Positions 21,153 through 30,564 of a DNA stretch of 64,000 nt are shown here, piece by piece. Below the pieces are notes generated by a model. That model searched no databases and was not told the DNA's origin. It saw only the letters and a program-made list of their open reading frames with translations. Every line of letters starts with the position of its first letter. The stretch's first letter is position 1. The translations under genes were made by a program, and so were the position numbers. Source of the DNA: Hydrogenobacter thermophilus TK-6 (GTDB lineage: Bacteria; Aquificota; Aquificia; Aquificales; Aquificaceae); assembly GCF_000010785.1 (NCBI RefSeq), contig NC_013799.1, forward strand, positions 1,674,001 through 1,738,000, read 5' to 3'.

Positions 21153-22603
21153 CTACTACCCCCTATCCATAAGGACTCGGAGGATACTTTGTAAAACAAA
21201 TCAATCAACTTTAATCTAAGGGGGTTGCAAAGCTTAATAAACAAAATCTTAAGATTTTCGTAAAAGCTAAGTCTCAGGAGCTTTGCTCCCACTCTCATTA
21301 TGTTCAATGCACCTACCAAGTCAGCATGAAAGACTTTATTTAAAACCTTGTCTTTAAAAAGATTTCCCATCCTCTCCCCATAACATAGTTCTTTATTCTT
21401 AGTTCTCTGAATTTCCATCACATTTGCAAAAGGAGAAGTCTTTGAGGTATAACTTTCATCTACTTCAACCACTTCTATACCGTATTGCTGTGCTTTGTAT
21501 TTGATTAGCTCTACCAATCTCCTGAAGGGTATAGAGACAAAATTTTGATTAGTCCTCTTTCCCAAGTTTACTCCATTTTTACTTTCAAGTGCATTCTTAC
21601 CTATGTAAATGACCTTATGCCCTGTTTCGTAAAGCAAGTCCAATAGCTTCCTTGCTATCTTGTGAAGGTTGTTATCAAGCCATCTTTTTCTGTGTGCAGA
21701 TAATACTTTCTCCTTTATCTCAAGTTCTCTCAGCTTTCTCTCAAGCTTCTTTGTGTCTTTATAGTCTCCCCTTTTTATCTCATTCTTTAAGCAATCCATC
21801 TGAGACCTAAGTTTAGCTCTTTCTTTGTTAAACCACTGATTAAATGCCTTTATCTCCTTGCCTGAGATTACAAAGCTTTTTAAATTGGGATTTTCACTTA
21901 CCAAAGACAACATTTCGTCAAGTCCTATGTCTATGCCTGCTGTGTATTCTCCTACAGGATTTCTTGCTTCTACTTCTTGCTCATAAACTAAATCCACATA
22001 AAGGTCATTTCCGAAGAGCTTGAGCCTTACCGAAGAAACCCTAAGAGAGAAGTCCTTAGGCAGTTTGACTTTAAGATATTTGCCGTTTCTGAGTTTGATT
22101 ATTAGTTTATCTCCTTCTTGCTTAAAAGTGTTAGCGTTTCCTTCTACTGAGAAGTTCATCAGGTATCTGAGTTTCTTAGGTTTTGGTGGTCTTGGTGCTT
22201 CTTTGAACCTCTCAGGATTGGCTCTAAAATTTTCAACAGCTTTGAAAAAGCTCTTAAAGTCTCTTATAACTTGACGAATGACGTATTGAACATAGTGAGG
22301 ATTATCTATCCTTTCTTTCTGGGTTTTGAGTTTTTTAAGTAGTTCTCCCAGCTTAGGATTGCTCTCTATGTTTTTTAAAACCTTTTCAAACTCTTGTCTA
22401 TATTTACCTGTGTAAGTTTTGGCAACAAGACCGTAAAGAATGGACTGATGGAGAGGATACATTCCATAAAGCTCCTTGTATTTTGTGATAAGGATTATGA
22501 GCATGTTTCTAAAGTGTGCAAGGTCTAAAAGTAAAGTTCTTACCTTTCTTTTTCTTTCCTTCCCGCCTACTCTTATGGTAAGAACTCTTTTACTTGAGAG
22601 CAT
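21107..22603 (-). CDS. tnpB: TnpB-family RNA-guided nuclease/transposase, zinc-finger-less type
   Basis: The 498-residue protein has the TnpB RuvC core: D225 in GIDIGLDEM, IYIGKN near 332-337, the NQNFVSIPF stretch, ESYTSKTS (383-390) and HADLVGALNI (426-435). The C4 zinc finger usually lying between the last two motifs is absent, and the usual RuvC-II ExL position reads IGKN. It therefore belongs to, or has drifted toward, the TnpB variants with altered active sites. No tnpA is adjacent, so the element is not autonomous for mobility. Confidence 0.85.
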   Translation of the reverse strand: MLSSKRVLTIRVGGKERKRKVRTLLLDLAHFRNMLIILITKYKELYGMYPLHQSILYGLVAKTYTGKYRQEFEKVLKNIESNPKLGELLKKLKTQKERIDNPHYVQYVIRQVIRDFKSFFKAVENFRANPERFKEAPRPPKPKKLRYLMNFSVEGNANTFKQEGDKLIIKLRNGKYLKVKLPKDFSLRVSSVRLKLFGNDLYVDLVYEQEVEARNPVGEYTAGIDIGLDEMLSLVSENPNLKSFVISGKEIKAFNQWFNKERAKLRSQMDCLKNEIKRGDYKDTKKLERKLRELEIKEKVLSAHRKRWLDNNLHKIARKLLDLLYETGHKVIYIGKNALESKNGVNLGKRTNQNFVSIPFRRLVELIKYKAQQYGIEVVEVDESYTSKTSPFANVMEIQRTKNKELCYGERMGNLFKDKVLNKVFHADLVGALNIMRVGAKLLRLSFYENLKILFIKLCNPLRLKLIDLFYKVSSESLWIGGSRQGVSVPAGWMEKLG

Positions 22604-22664
22604 CCTATACCGCTTAAAGTAATTACTTGACTACATTTTACCAAGAGTTGCTAAAAAATTTCAG

Positions 22665-24257
22665 TTATACAATAACCTGTTTTACAAATAGCACCTCGGG
22701 AAGTTTTGAAAGCTCATGAAGTATCTCTTCGGGAACTGGGTCATCTAAGTTCAGTATGCCAAGAGCTATCCCGCCTCTCTTTTCCCTACCAAGTCTAAAG
22801 CCGGCTATGTTAACACCGGCATCTCCCAGTATGGAGCCCACCTTTCCTATCACCCCAGGCACATCTTTGTTTTCAAAGATGAGCATTATACCCTCCGGTT
22901 CTACATCCACCCTGTAGTTGTCTATGCGGAATATTCTGGGTACATGTCCCTCAAGCACCGACCCTGCCACCACTCTTTCGGAACTGTCTGACCTCACAAC
23001 TACCTTTATATAATGCTTGAAATCTTCCACATCCTGCGACATTACTTCCTCCACCTTTATGCCTCTATCCCTTGCCACATAAGAGGCGTTTATTATATTT
23101 ATGGGGAAATCCACCACCTGGCGAAGAATACCCATAAGCACCGCAGAAGATATAGGATGGAAGTGTTCCGCTATATCTCCCCTCACCTCTATGTGAACCT
23201 CCCTTATACCTTCCTCTGCCCACTGAACCAGAAACCTACCCATCTTTTCCGCCAGGTCAAGGTGAGGCTTTATGAGAGTAAGCACTGATATATCCGGAAA
23301 AGGTGCGTTTACTACATACTCTACGGTCTGACCCCTCAGAGCCTTTATAACCTGCTGTGCCACTATAACTGCCACATTCTCCTGCGACTCGTAGGTATTG
23401 GCTCCTATGTGAGGACTCAAAGACACATTGGGAAACCTCTTTAGTTTTTCAATAAATTCCATAGAAGGGGGCTCTTTAGAAAACACATCAAGACCCACTC
23501 CCGAGAGCTTACCGCTCTCCAAAGCCCACAGAAGGTCTTCCTCATTTACTATGCCACCCCTTGCACAGTTGATAAGCACTGCCCCGTCTTTCATAATCTC
23601 AAACTCTCTTCTGGTTATCATGTTTCTCGTTTCGTGCGTGAGAGGTGCGTGTATAGTAAGCATGTCCACCTGTCTTAGCATTTCGTGGAGGCTGTCCAGG
23701 AGTTTTACACCCAATCTATCCGCTTTCTCTCTTGGTATGTAAGGGTCGTAAGCAAGGACCTTCATACCAAAGGCTTTTGCTCTTATGGCAACTTGAGACC
23801 CAATATTGCCCAAACCTATTATGCCTAAGGTTTTGCCATAAAGCTCCCTACCCATAAACTTCTTCCTGTCCCACCTGCCTTCCAAAATGGATTGATGTGC
23901 TATGTGAGCGTTTCTTAAAACATTTAGCATGTGGCTTATGGTGAGTTCCGTAGCTCCTATGGTATTAGCACCCGGTGTGTTTACCACCAGTATGCCACGC
24001 AGAGAAGCTCTCTCAATGTCCACATTATCCACTCCTACCCCCGCCCTTCCTATGACCTTAAGATGCTCCCCTCTGTCTATGAGCTCTGCTGTCACAGGTG
24101 TTCTGCTTCTGGTTATAATGGCATCGTAATCTTTGACTATCTCCAGAAGCTCCTCATAAGATATGTCCGGCTGATTGTCCACTTCAATGTCTGGCTCTCT
24201 GGTGAGTAGCTCAATCCCCTTATCCGATATGGGGTCGGTGATGAGCACTTTAAACAT
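22665..24257 (-). CDS. serA: D-3-phosphoglycerate dehydrogenase
   Basis: SerA oxidises 3-phosphoglycerate, the first step of serine synthesis. The 530 residues are the long (type 1) form: substrate domain, NAD Rossmann motif [13 protein letters not shown] near 149, catalytic Arg/Glu/His region ([18 protein letters not shown]), an intervening domain, and a C-terminal ACT domain ([20 protein letters not shown]) that usually senses serine. An SD GGAGG precedes the ATG. The lytic transglycosylase gene starts 16 bp away in the opposite direction. Confidence 0.96.
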   Translation of the reverse strand: MFKVLITDPISDKGIELLTREPDIEVDNQPDISYEELLEIVKDYDAIITRSRTPVTAELIDRGEHLKVIGRAGVGVDNVDIERASLRGILVVNTPGANTIGATELTISHMLNVLRNAHIAHQSILEGRWDRKKFMGRELYGKTLGIIGLGNIGSQVAIRAKAFGMKVLAYDPYIPREKADRLGVKLLDSLHEMLRQVDMLTIHAPLTHETRNMITRREFEIMKDGAVLINCARGGIVNEEDLLWALESGKLSGVGLDVFSKEPPSMEFIEKLKRFPNVSLSPHIGANTYESQENVAVIVAQQVIKALRGQTVEYVVNAPFPDISVLTLIKPHLDLAEKMGRFLVQWAEEGIREVHIEVRGDIAEHFHPISSAVLMGILRQVVDFPINIINASYVARDRGIKVEEVMSQDVEDFKHYIKVVVRSDSSERVVAGSVLEGHVPRIFRIDNYRVDVEPEGIMLIFENKDVPGVIGKVGSILGDAGVNIAGFRLGREKRGGIALGILNLDDPVPEEILHELSKLPEVLFVKQVIV

Positions 24258-24273
24258 TCCTGACCTCCTTCCA

Positions 24274-24720
24274 ATGAAGTTTATAATTATAACCTGCCTT
24301 ATGGCTCTTCTGGTTTTATTAGTCCTCTCTGGCTGGGCTTTTGCCTTTTACGGGTGCTTTTTTGACGCAGGCAAGAGGTATAATGTGGACCCTTACTTGC
24401 TTGTCTCCATAGCCAAAGTGGAAAGCAACTTCAACCCTCAGGCTGTCAACATAAACAGAAATGGAAGCGTTGATTACGGTATTATGCAAATAAACTCTTA
24501 CTGGCTTTACTACTATCGCATACCCATGGAGTGGATAAAAAATCCTTGCTACAACATACACTTTGGCGCTATGGTTCTCAGAAGATGCATGGATGCCAAC
24601 GGGAATAACCTGAGTCTGGCAATAGACTGTTACAACAGAGGCTCAAAAGCTAACGGAGAAAGCCAGTATGTGCTAAAAGTTTACAGGAGCTACAAAAAAA
24701 TAAAGCATATGGTCAGGTAA
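24274..24720 (+). CDS. Lytic transglycosylase, SLT/IagB-like, exported
   Basis: The 148-residue protein has an N-terminal signal or anchor ([18 protein letters not shown]) and an SLT domain. The catalytic glutamate is in [11 protein letters not shown] and the partner motif is YGIMQIN; the closing motif is IDCYNRGS. Small IagB-type enzymes cut peptidoglycan locally so that secretion or pilus machines can assemble. The start at 24274 is chosen because the signal peptide begins there, although the frame is open further upstream. dnaE follows within 16 bp. Confidence 0.85.
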   Translation: MKFIIITCLMALLVLLVLSGWAFAFYGCFFDAGKRYNVDPYLLVSIAKVESNFNPQAVNINRNGSVDYGIMQINSYWLYYYRIPMEWIKNPCYNIHFGAMVLRRCMDANGNNLSLAIDCYNRGSKANGESQYVLKVYRSYKKIKHMVR

Positions 24721-24735
24721 GGTATAATGCTTACC

Positions 24736-27700
24736 ATGGCGGAGTTTGTGCATCTGCACCTTCATACCCAATACTCTCTTCTTGATGGAGCTATTAAGAT
24801 AAAGGACCTGGCAAAGAAAGCCAGAGAGCTGGGATACAAGGCTGTAGCTATAACGGATCACGGAAATCTCTTTGGTATCCTTGAGTTTTACAGAAGTATG
24901 AAGAAGGAAGGCATAAAGCCTATAATTGGCATGGAAGCTTACTTTACAACAGGTTCGCGCCACGACAGAAAGGGGAAAGCGTCAGAAGACAACATCACAG
25001 ACAGGTACAACCATCACCTTATTCTGATTGCCATGAACGATACAGGACTCAAAAACCTTATGCAGTTATCAAGCATATCTTACCAAGAGGGTTTTTATTA
25101 CAAGCCAAGAATAGACTACGAGGTTTTGAGCCAACACTGTGAGGGTCTTATTGCCATAACCGCATGCCTCAAAGGCGTGCCTACTCATTATGCCTCCTTG
25201 GGTGATGAGGAAAAGGCTACTCATTGGGTCAAGAAGTTCAAAGACCTCTTTGGAGAAAACCTTTACTTAGAGCTTCAGTCCAACCAACTGCCCGAGCAGG
25301 AGATAGCCAACAGGATACTCATAAACATTGCTAAAAAAATGGGTGTTAAACTTATTGCCACCAACGACTCTCATTACCTTAACCCCGACGACAGACTTGC
25401 CCATCAGGTGCTTATGGCGGTGCAGATGAAAAAGACCCTCATGGAAATCAAGCAGGAGAGCGCTATAAAGTGTTCCAACGAAGGGCTTCATTTTGCTGGT
25501 CCTGAGGAAGTTTGGGAGAAGTTTAAAGGCAAGTTTGAAGGCTGGGAGGAGGCGCTAAAAAATACTCTTGAGGTAGCGGAGAAGGTACAGGACAGCTTTG
25601 AGCTTTTGGAAAACAGAGGTTATCTCTTTCCCAAATACGATACGGAAGATAAAACCACTGCAGAGTTTTTAAGGCATCTGGCGGTAAAGGGTCTCAGGCA
25701 GAGAATACAGCAGGGGCTTGCAAAGGACAGTCCCGAGTACTGGAATAGGTTGGAGTATGAGCTTGAAGTGGTTTTTAGGATGGGCTTTGAAGGATACTTC
25801 CTCATAGTGCAGGACTTTATAAACTGGGCAAAGTCTCAGAGTATCCCCGTTGGACCCGGAAGAGGCTCAGCTGCAGGATCGCTTCTCGCCTTTTCATTGG
25901 GTATAACCGACATTGATCCCATAAAGCACGGGCTTTTGTTTGAAAGGTTCTTAAATCCCGAAAGAATATCCATGCCGGACATAGATGTGGACTTTTGTAT
26001 GGAAAAAAGAGACAAGGTTATAGAGTATGTAAAGTCCAAGTATGGAGAGGAGAATGTAGCTCAGATTATCACATACAATGTTATGAAGGCAAAGCAGACC
26101 CTTAGAGATGTAGCGAGAGCTCTGGGAGTGCCTTACTCGGTGGCTGACAGCCTTGCCAAGCTCATACCGCAAGGCGATGTTCAGGGCACATGGCTTTCCC
26201 TTGAGGAAATGTATCTGGTACCTATAAAAGAACTCCTTGATAAGTATGGGCATCACAGAAGGGACATAGAGGACCATGTAAGCAAGTTCAGGAAAATGTG
26301 TTCAGAAAATCCGGAGATAAAAACGCTTGTGGAGATAGCTTTAAAGCTGGAAGGTCTCACAAGACATACATCACTGCACGCAGCAGGTGTTGTTATATCT
26401 CCTTTGCCCCTTCGTGAGCGTATACCTCTTTATTACGATAAAGACCAAGTTCTTGCCACCCAGTTTGATATGGTCAATTTGGAGGAGCTTGGACTCATAA
26501 AGATGGACTTTCTGGGGCTTAAGACTCTCACAGAGCTTGAAAGAATGAAACAGTTAGTAGAGGAGAGGCACAAAGTCAGTATAAATTACCTGAGCCTACC
26601 ACTTGATGATCCTCTGGTTTATGAGCTTCTCAGGAAGGGCAACACCACCGGAGTTTTCCAACTTGAAAGCGTAGGCATGAAAAATCTTTTAAAAAGACTG
26701 GAGCCAGACAGCTTTGACGACATAGTGGCTGTTCTTGCCCTCTACAGACCGGGACCTCTAAAAAGCGGTCTTGTGGACAGCTACATAAACAGAAAGCACG
26801 GAAAGGAGCAGGTAGATTACATCTTCCCAGAGCTTGAGCCAGTCTTGAAGGATACTTACGGCATCATAGTTTATCAGGAGCAGGTTATGAAAATCTCTCA
26901 GGTGCTTGCAGGCTTCACTCCGGGTCAAGCAGACACTCTCCGTAAAGCAATAGGCAAGAAGAAGAAGGAAGTTATGCAGGAAATGAAGGAGAAGTTTATC
27001 AGGGGGGCGCTGGAAAGAGGTTATAACCAAGAAAAGGTGATAAAACTCTGGAATGACATTGAGGAGTTTGCCAGCTACTCTTTCAACAAATCTCACTCAG
27101 TTGCTTACGGCTACATATCCTATTGGACAGCTTATATGAAGGCACACTATCCGGAAGAGTTTTTTGTGGTAAAACTCTCCACAGAAAAGAGCGACAAGAA
27201 GTTTATAAATCTCATAAAGGATGCCAAAAGTTTTGGTTTTGAAATACTCCAGCCGGACATAAACGAGAGTCATGTGGACTTTACCATAGAGTCAAAGGGC
27301 AAAATTAGGTTTGGATTGGCAAGGATAAAGGGGGTAGGAGAGGATACAGCCAGGTCCATAGTGGAAGCAAGAAATGGAAGATGGAAAGGCTTAGGGGACT
27401 TTTTAAAAAGCATAGATCAGAGGAAGGTAAACAAGAGGGTGCTTGAGGCGCTTATAAAAGCAGGCGCTTTTGACTTTACTGGAGAGAGCAGAGAAAAACT
27501 TCTTTCTTACATGGATAAAGCTTCAAAAGGAGGAGTTTTACCTTTGGGAGACCTCTTTGGTACAAAGGTAGAGCAAAAAGTGGACCCACTAAAGTACGAG
27601 AAGGAAGTTCTTGGCATATATATTTCCAAGCATCCGGTGGATCCTTTTGAAAAACTCCTATCAGGAAAAGTAAAGTGGCTTGAAGAGCTTGAGGAGTTGC

Positions 27701-28203
27701 AGGAAGGCACCTACAATTTTGTGGGCGTTGTGTCCGACCTTAAGGTTAAAAAGACAAAGAATGGCACCTACATGGCAACCTTTAACCTCATAGACAAAAC
27801 CGGCATAGGTCACGCTGTAGCTTTCCCCGATGTTTATGAGAAAAACAAGGAGCTTATAAAGGAAGATGCTCTTTTGGTTCTTAAGTGCCTTGTTGAATGG
27901 GACGAGGAATTAGAGGAGACTAAACTGATAGTTAAAGAAGTATACAAGCCAGAAGACTTTATAAAAGGAGAAGGCATGAATGTTGTGTTGGTATTTACTA
28001 AAGAGCTTTCCGATGATGAGCTTCTGCATGTAAAAAACTGCCTCATGGAGCATGTGGAACAGGCAGAAGGTAAGGAGGTCATAATGGACCTGCGTATAAA
28101 CGGATATAGAACTGTGTTGCAGGCAGACCCACAAATAAAAGTGGTCCCAAGTGCTGAACTTATAGAAAGCCTACAGAAGTTCGGCATCAGACTGATAGTT
28201 TAG
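24736..28203 (+). CDS. dnaE: DNA polymerase III alpha subunit
   Basis: DnaE is the replicative DNA polymerase. About 1155 residues give full length: a PHP domain (FVHLHLHTQYSLLDGA, TDHGNLFG), the polymerase core with GPGRGSAAGSLLAF and the metal aspartates in PDIDVDFC, the KIDFLG-like KMDFLGLKTL, helix-hairpin-helix and a C-terminal OB fold. ATG 24736 (MAEFVHL) is preferred because TATAAT (24723-24728) ends 7 nt before it. An in-frame ATG at 24727 lies within that hexamer. The end overlaps convergent DUF309 by 33 bp. Confidence 0.96.
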   Translation: MAEFVHLHLHTQYSLLDGAIKIKDLAKKARELGYKAVAITDHGNLFGILEFYRSMKKEGIKPIIGMEAYFTTGSRHDRKGKASEDNITDRYNHHLILIAMNDTGLKNLMQLSSISYQEGFYYKPRIDYEVLSQHCEGLIAITACLKGVPTHYASLGDEEKATHWVKKFKDLFGENLYLELQSNQLPEQEIANRILINIAKKMGVKLIATNDSHYLNPDDRLAHQVLMAVQMKKTLMEIKQESAIKCSNEGLHFAGPEEVWEKFKGKFEGWEEALKNTLEVAEKVQDSFELLENRGYLFPKYDTEDKTTAEFLRHLAVKGLRQRIQQGLAKDSPEYWNRLEYELEVVFRMGFEGYFLIVQDFINWAKSQSIPVGPGRGSAAGSLLAFSLGITDIDPIKHGLLFERFLNPERISMPDIDVDFCMEKRDKVIEYVKSKYGEENVAQIITYNVMKAKQTLRDVARALGVPYSVADSLAKLIPQGDVQGTWLSLEEMYLVPIKELLDKYGHHRRDIEDHVSKFRKMCSENPEIKTLVEIALKLEGLTRHTSLHAAGVVISPLPLRERIPLYYDKDQVLATQFDMVNLEELGLIKMDFLGLKTLTELERMKQLVEERHKVSINYLSLPLDDPLVYELLRKGNTTGVFQLESVGMKNLLKRLEPDSFDDIVAVLALYRPGPLKSGLVDSYINRKHGKEQVDYIFPELEPVLKDTYGIIVYQEQVMKISQVLAGFTPGQADTLRKAIGKKKKEVMQEMKEKFIRGALERGYNQEKVIKLWNDIEEFASYSFNKSHSVAYGYISYWTAYMKAHYPEEFFVVKLSTEKSDKKFINLIKDAKSFGFEILQPDINESHVDFTIESKGKIRFGLARIKGVGEDTARSIVEARNGRWKGLGDFLKSIDQRKVNKRVLEALIKAGAFDFTGESREKLLSYMDKASKGGVLPLGDLFGTKVEQKVDPLKYEKEVLGIYISKHPVDPFEKLLSGKVKWLEELEELQEGTYNFVGVVSDLKVKKTKNGTYMATFNLIDKTGIGHAVAFPDVYEKNKELIKEDALLVLKCLVEWDEELEETKLIVKEVYKPEDFIKGEGMNVVLVFTKELSDDELLHVKNCLMEHVEQAEGKEVIMDLRINGYRTVLQADPQIKVVPSAELIESLQKFGIRLIV

Positions 28204-28554
28204 CGGAAATACTGGGAATGCTTTTATGTCTTCCCCGCTTTCTAAGCCTTCTATGGAGGAATTAACGAAGGAGAGCAGGTAGGGGATATCTACCAAGGTG
28301 AAGTCTTTAAGGCATTCACTTAGCTGATCCCTGACCTTTCTTAAAACTCTCAGAGCGCTATCCTTCCTTCCACATGTATAGTGATGGTATGCTATGGCAA
28401 GCCTTATGATGCCCTGATAGCAGTTTCTTGAAAACCTGTCCTCTTTGGGGTAAAGCCTCCATATGTCCTCCAACAGCTCGTGAGCTTCGTAAAACCTGCC
28501 CTCATCCCACAGCTTCTTGACGCTAAGGAGCATTTCCTCTTCTACACTCATCAC
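28171..28554 (-). CDS. DUF309 domain protein
   Basis: This 127-residue helical protein carries the DUF309 pattern: EGRFYEAHELLEDIW near residue 19 followed by YQGIIRLAIAYHHYTCG near residue 46. The family has no firm function; the fold is an all-helical dimer. It is the last gene of the long minus-strand sulfur/lipoate unit, coupled to the FUN14 gene by an ATGA overlap. Its 3' end is antisense to the dnaE end. Confidence 0.85.
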   Translation of the reverse strand: MMSVEEEMLLSVKKLWDEGRFYEAHELLEDIWRLYPKEDRFSRNCYQGIIRLAIAYHHYTCGRKDSALRVLRKVRDQLSECLKDFTLVDIPYLLSFVNSSIEGLESGEDIKAFPVFPLNYQSDAELL

Positions 28555-28841
28555 ATCTTGAATCCTATGTAAAAACCGCCCAAAAAGGCACCTGAGAAAG
28601 CCAGCTTCCTCACAAGCTCCTGCACAAAGGTGCCAAAGCTTTCAAACATACCCTTGAAAAGGCCAAAGAAAGCAGACCAGTGTATGTCTATGATACCCTT
28701 GCTTTTGAGCCAGAGGAGGGAGAGGATATAAAGCCCCATCAGCATGAGGAATATGTTCAGAACTCTCCTTACCGCAAAGCCCACTACAAATCCCGCAAAG
28801 CCACCATAACCCAGATCCGCTAAAATGCCTTCCAGACTCAT
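28551..28841 (-). CDS. FUN14-family small membrane protein
   Basis: The 96-residue protein has the FUN14 pattern: a glycine-rich GYGGFAGFVVGFAVRRVLNIF, a hydrophobic segment MLMGLYILSLLWLKSKG, and a terminal GAFLGGFYIGFK. Prokaryotic FUN14 proteins are integral membrane proteins of unknown role. ATGA overlaps join it to both the radical-SAM gene upstream and DUF309 downstream. Confidence 0.8.
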   Translation of the reverse strand: MSLEGILADLGYGGFAGFVVGFAVRRVLNIFLMLMGLYILSLLWLKSKGIIDIHWSAFFGLFKGMFESFGTFVQELVRKLAFSGAFLGGFYIGFKM

Positions 28842-29953
28842 TGATACCTAAAAACGCTGGGGTTTAGCACATCCGGATAGTTAGTCTCCATATCATAGTC
28901 AAACAGCTGTTTTCTTATCCTCTGGAGGTGGTTTTTATCTGGTTTGAAGGGATAGCTCTTTATGTCGCTCACCGAGCTATCGCCAAAGGGTCTGTTGCAT
29001 GCCACCTCTGTGGTTTTTCCTCTGCAACCGGAGGTCATAAAGGGTCTTCCACTCCAGAAAAGCTCTTCAAAGGTATCTTTATCTATGCCAAAATCTATCA
29101 CCTGTCCCTTTTCGTTGAACTTCATATCTTCGTATCTGGCTATCTGGTTGTCTATGAGGTACCTGGCCAACTGCACCCTCCTATACTGGGGTGCAGGGCA
29201 TGGCTTTTCTTTCTCCATCATAGAACCTTCCTCTGGCCAGAAGGAAAAGAGGTGTGTCCTTGCACCCATATCTCTTACCTTCTGTATGGTCTCTATCATT
29301 TCCTGCTCGGTCTCCCCAAGACCTACCACCAAGTGGCATCCCGCGTATCCATCTCCCATAACCTCGCAAGCCCATTCCAGCACCTTCCAGAAGGTTTCCC
29401 ACTTGTGGGGGCTGTTCATAGGTTTTCCTCTTAGCTTTTCAAAGACTTCCGGCGTTGCACAGTCTATGGCAACGGTCACTGTATCCGCACCAAGCTTTTT
29501 GTAGTCCTCCATGTCTTCGTAAGAAGTCCCTGTAGCATTTATGAGTAGGGAAACGAAGATTTTATCTCCGAGTTCTCTCACAACTCTTTCCAATATGTAC
29601 TTGGTGTCTCTTATAGCTCTTGGATGCGTTATTTGGGCTATGCAGAGCCTCTCCACGTGTCCCACCTTTTTAGCTCTCTCCAGTATCTCCTCCAGTTTTA
29701 CCGTAGGCCACTCTACCCTTATAAAGTTCTTTTTGGAGTATTCCATATCCCTTGCCTTCTGAAGACCACAGTAAGCACATGTAGCGTGGCATCCTGAAGG
29801 ATAAGTAAGGAGCGTGTTTATACAGCTAAGTTTTGTGTTTTTATAAAACTGCCCTGGCAGAATACCCAAGGTCATGGCGGCTGCCATACTTATCTGAAGA
29901 TACTCTGGACTTTCTCTCTGCTGTGTTAGCTCCTCAAGCATCAGCTTATTCAT
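28838..29953 (-). CDS. lipS2: Radical-SAM protein, probable lipoyl synthase component (LipS2-like)
   Basis: The 371-residue radical-SAM enzyme binds its cluster through C55, C59 and C62 (CHATCAYCGLQ). Late cysteines in TSGCRGKTTEV and ACNRPFGDSS could hold an auxiliary cluster, as expected for a sulfur-inserting enzyme. It is a biotin-synthase-related type and lies in a cluster with two lipoate-binding proteins and a second radical-SAM gene. This matches the two-enzyme LipS1/LipS2 lipoyl synthases known from archaea and sHdr bacteria. Which of the pair this is was assigned from memory of family annotation and could be reversed. Confidence 0.62.
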   Translation of the reverse strand: MNKLMLEELTQQRESPEYLQISMAAAMTLGILPGQFYKNTKLSCINTLLTYPSGCHATCAYCGLQKARDMEYSKKNFIRVEWPTVKLEEILERAKKVGHVERLCIAQITHPRAIRDTKYILERVVRELGDKIFVSLLINATGTSYEDMEDYKKLGADTVTVAIDCATPEVFEKLRGKPMNSPHKWETFWKVLEWACEVMGDGYAGCHLVVGLGETEQEMIETIQKVRDMGARTHLFSFWPEEGSMMEKEKPCPAPQYRRVQLARYLIDNQIARYEDMKFNEKGQVIDFGIDKDTFEELFWSGRPFMTSGCRGKTTEVACNRPFGDSSVSDIKSYPFKPDKNHLQRIRKQLFDYDMETNYPDVLNPSVFRYQ

Positions 29954-30564
29954 AGCATACCTCCACTTTTAATTATACTAACAAGGTTTCTAACTGCTCT
30001 TCCACGGTGTGATATGGCATCCTTCTCCTCTGGTCTAAGCTGAGCCATGCTCTTTTCTAAACCCTCGGGCTCAAAGATGGGGTCGTATCCAAAACCTCCT
30101 GACCCTCTTGGCTCTTCTAATATTTTGCCTCTGCACTCACCCTTTGCCCAGTAGCCAGCATCTCCAAAGCTCAGCACCAAAAAAGCCACAAACTTGGCGC
30201 TCCTATCTTGCTTGCCTTTCATAAGTCTAAGAACTTTTCTTATGTTAGCTTCGTCCTTGTCAGAGACTACCTCCTCTTTGCCACCGTACTCGTGCTGATA
30301 AAACCTGCTGGAGAAAACACCCGGATAGCCATCGATAGAAGGTATAACAAGTCCAGAGTCATCTGCCAGCACAGGCATGAGATACTCTCTATGGTAAGCC
30401 TGAGCCTTCAAATAGGCGTTCTCTAAAAAGCTTGAACCGCTCTCTTCAACCTCTATATATTTATCTGGCAACTCCACATATATACCGTAAACCTCTAAAA
30501 GTCTTCTCATCTCTTCAACTTTCCCGGGATTTCTTGTAGCCAAAAGCACCTTCCTTAGACTCAT
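29950..30564 (-). CDS. rdgB: XTP/dITP diphosphatase (RdgB/HAM1 family)
   Basis: This enzyme hydrolyses non-canonical purine triphosphates such as XTP and dITP. The 204 residues show the family motifs: LATRNPGKVEEMR at the N-terminus, ADDSGLVIPSIDGYPGVFSSRF near residue 66, GGFGYDPIFEPEG near residue 152 and ISHRGRAVR near the end. It sits oddly between the two radical-SAM lipoate genes and is joined to each by an ATGA overlap, so it is co-translated with them. Confidence 0.95.
   Translation of the reverse strand: MSLRKVLLATRNPGKVEEMRRLLEVYGIYVELPDKYIEVEESGSSFLENAYLKAQAYHREYLMPVLADDSGLVIPSIDGYPGVFSSRFYQHEYGGKEEVVSDKDEANIRKVLRLMKGKQDRSAKFVAFLVLSFGDAGYWAKGECRGKILEEPRGSGGFGYDPIFEPEGLEKSMAQLRPEEKDAISHRGRAVRNLVSIIKSGGML

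Larger units (their letters stand above)
21071..22628 (-). mobile_element. Solitary tnpB element (IS1341/IS605-related), ends uncertain
   Basis: The element holds a single tnpB gene and no tnpA. One probable end is marked by the hairpins at 21071-21152. At the other side a perfect 12-bp palindrome AAGTAATTACTT (22617-22628) lies just upstream of the tnpB start and could be promoter or end structure. No target duplication is expected for this family and none is seen, so both boundaries are guesses. Confidence 0.5.

Noticed and set aside
21107-22603. A CRISPR-Cas12 effector
   Set aside because: The protein is about 500 residues without REC-type extensions, and no repeat-spacer array or cas1/cas2 is present anywhere in the window.
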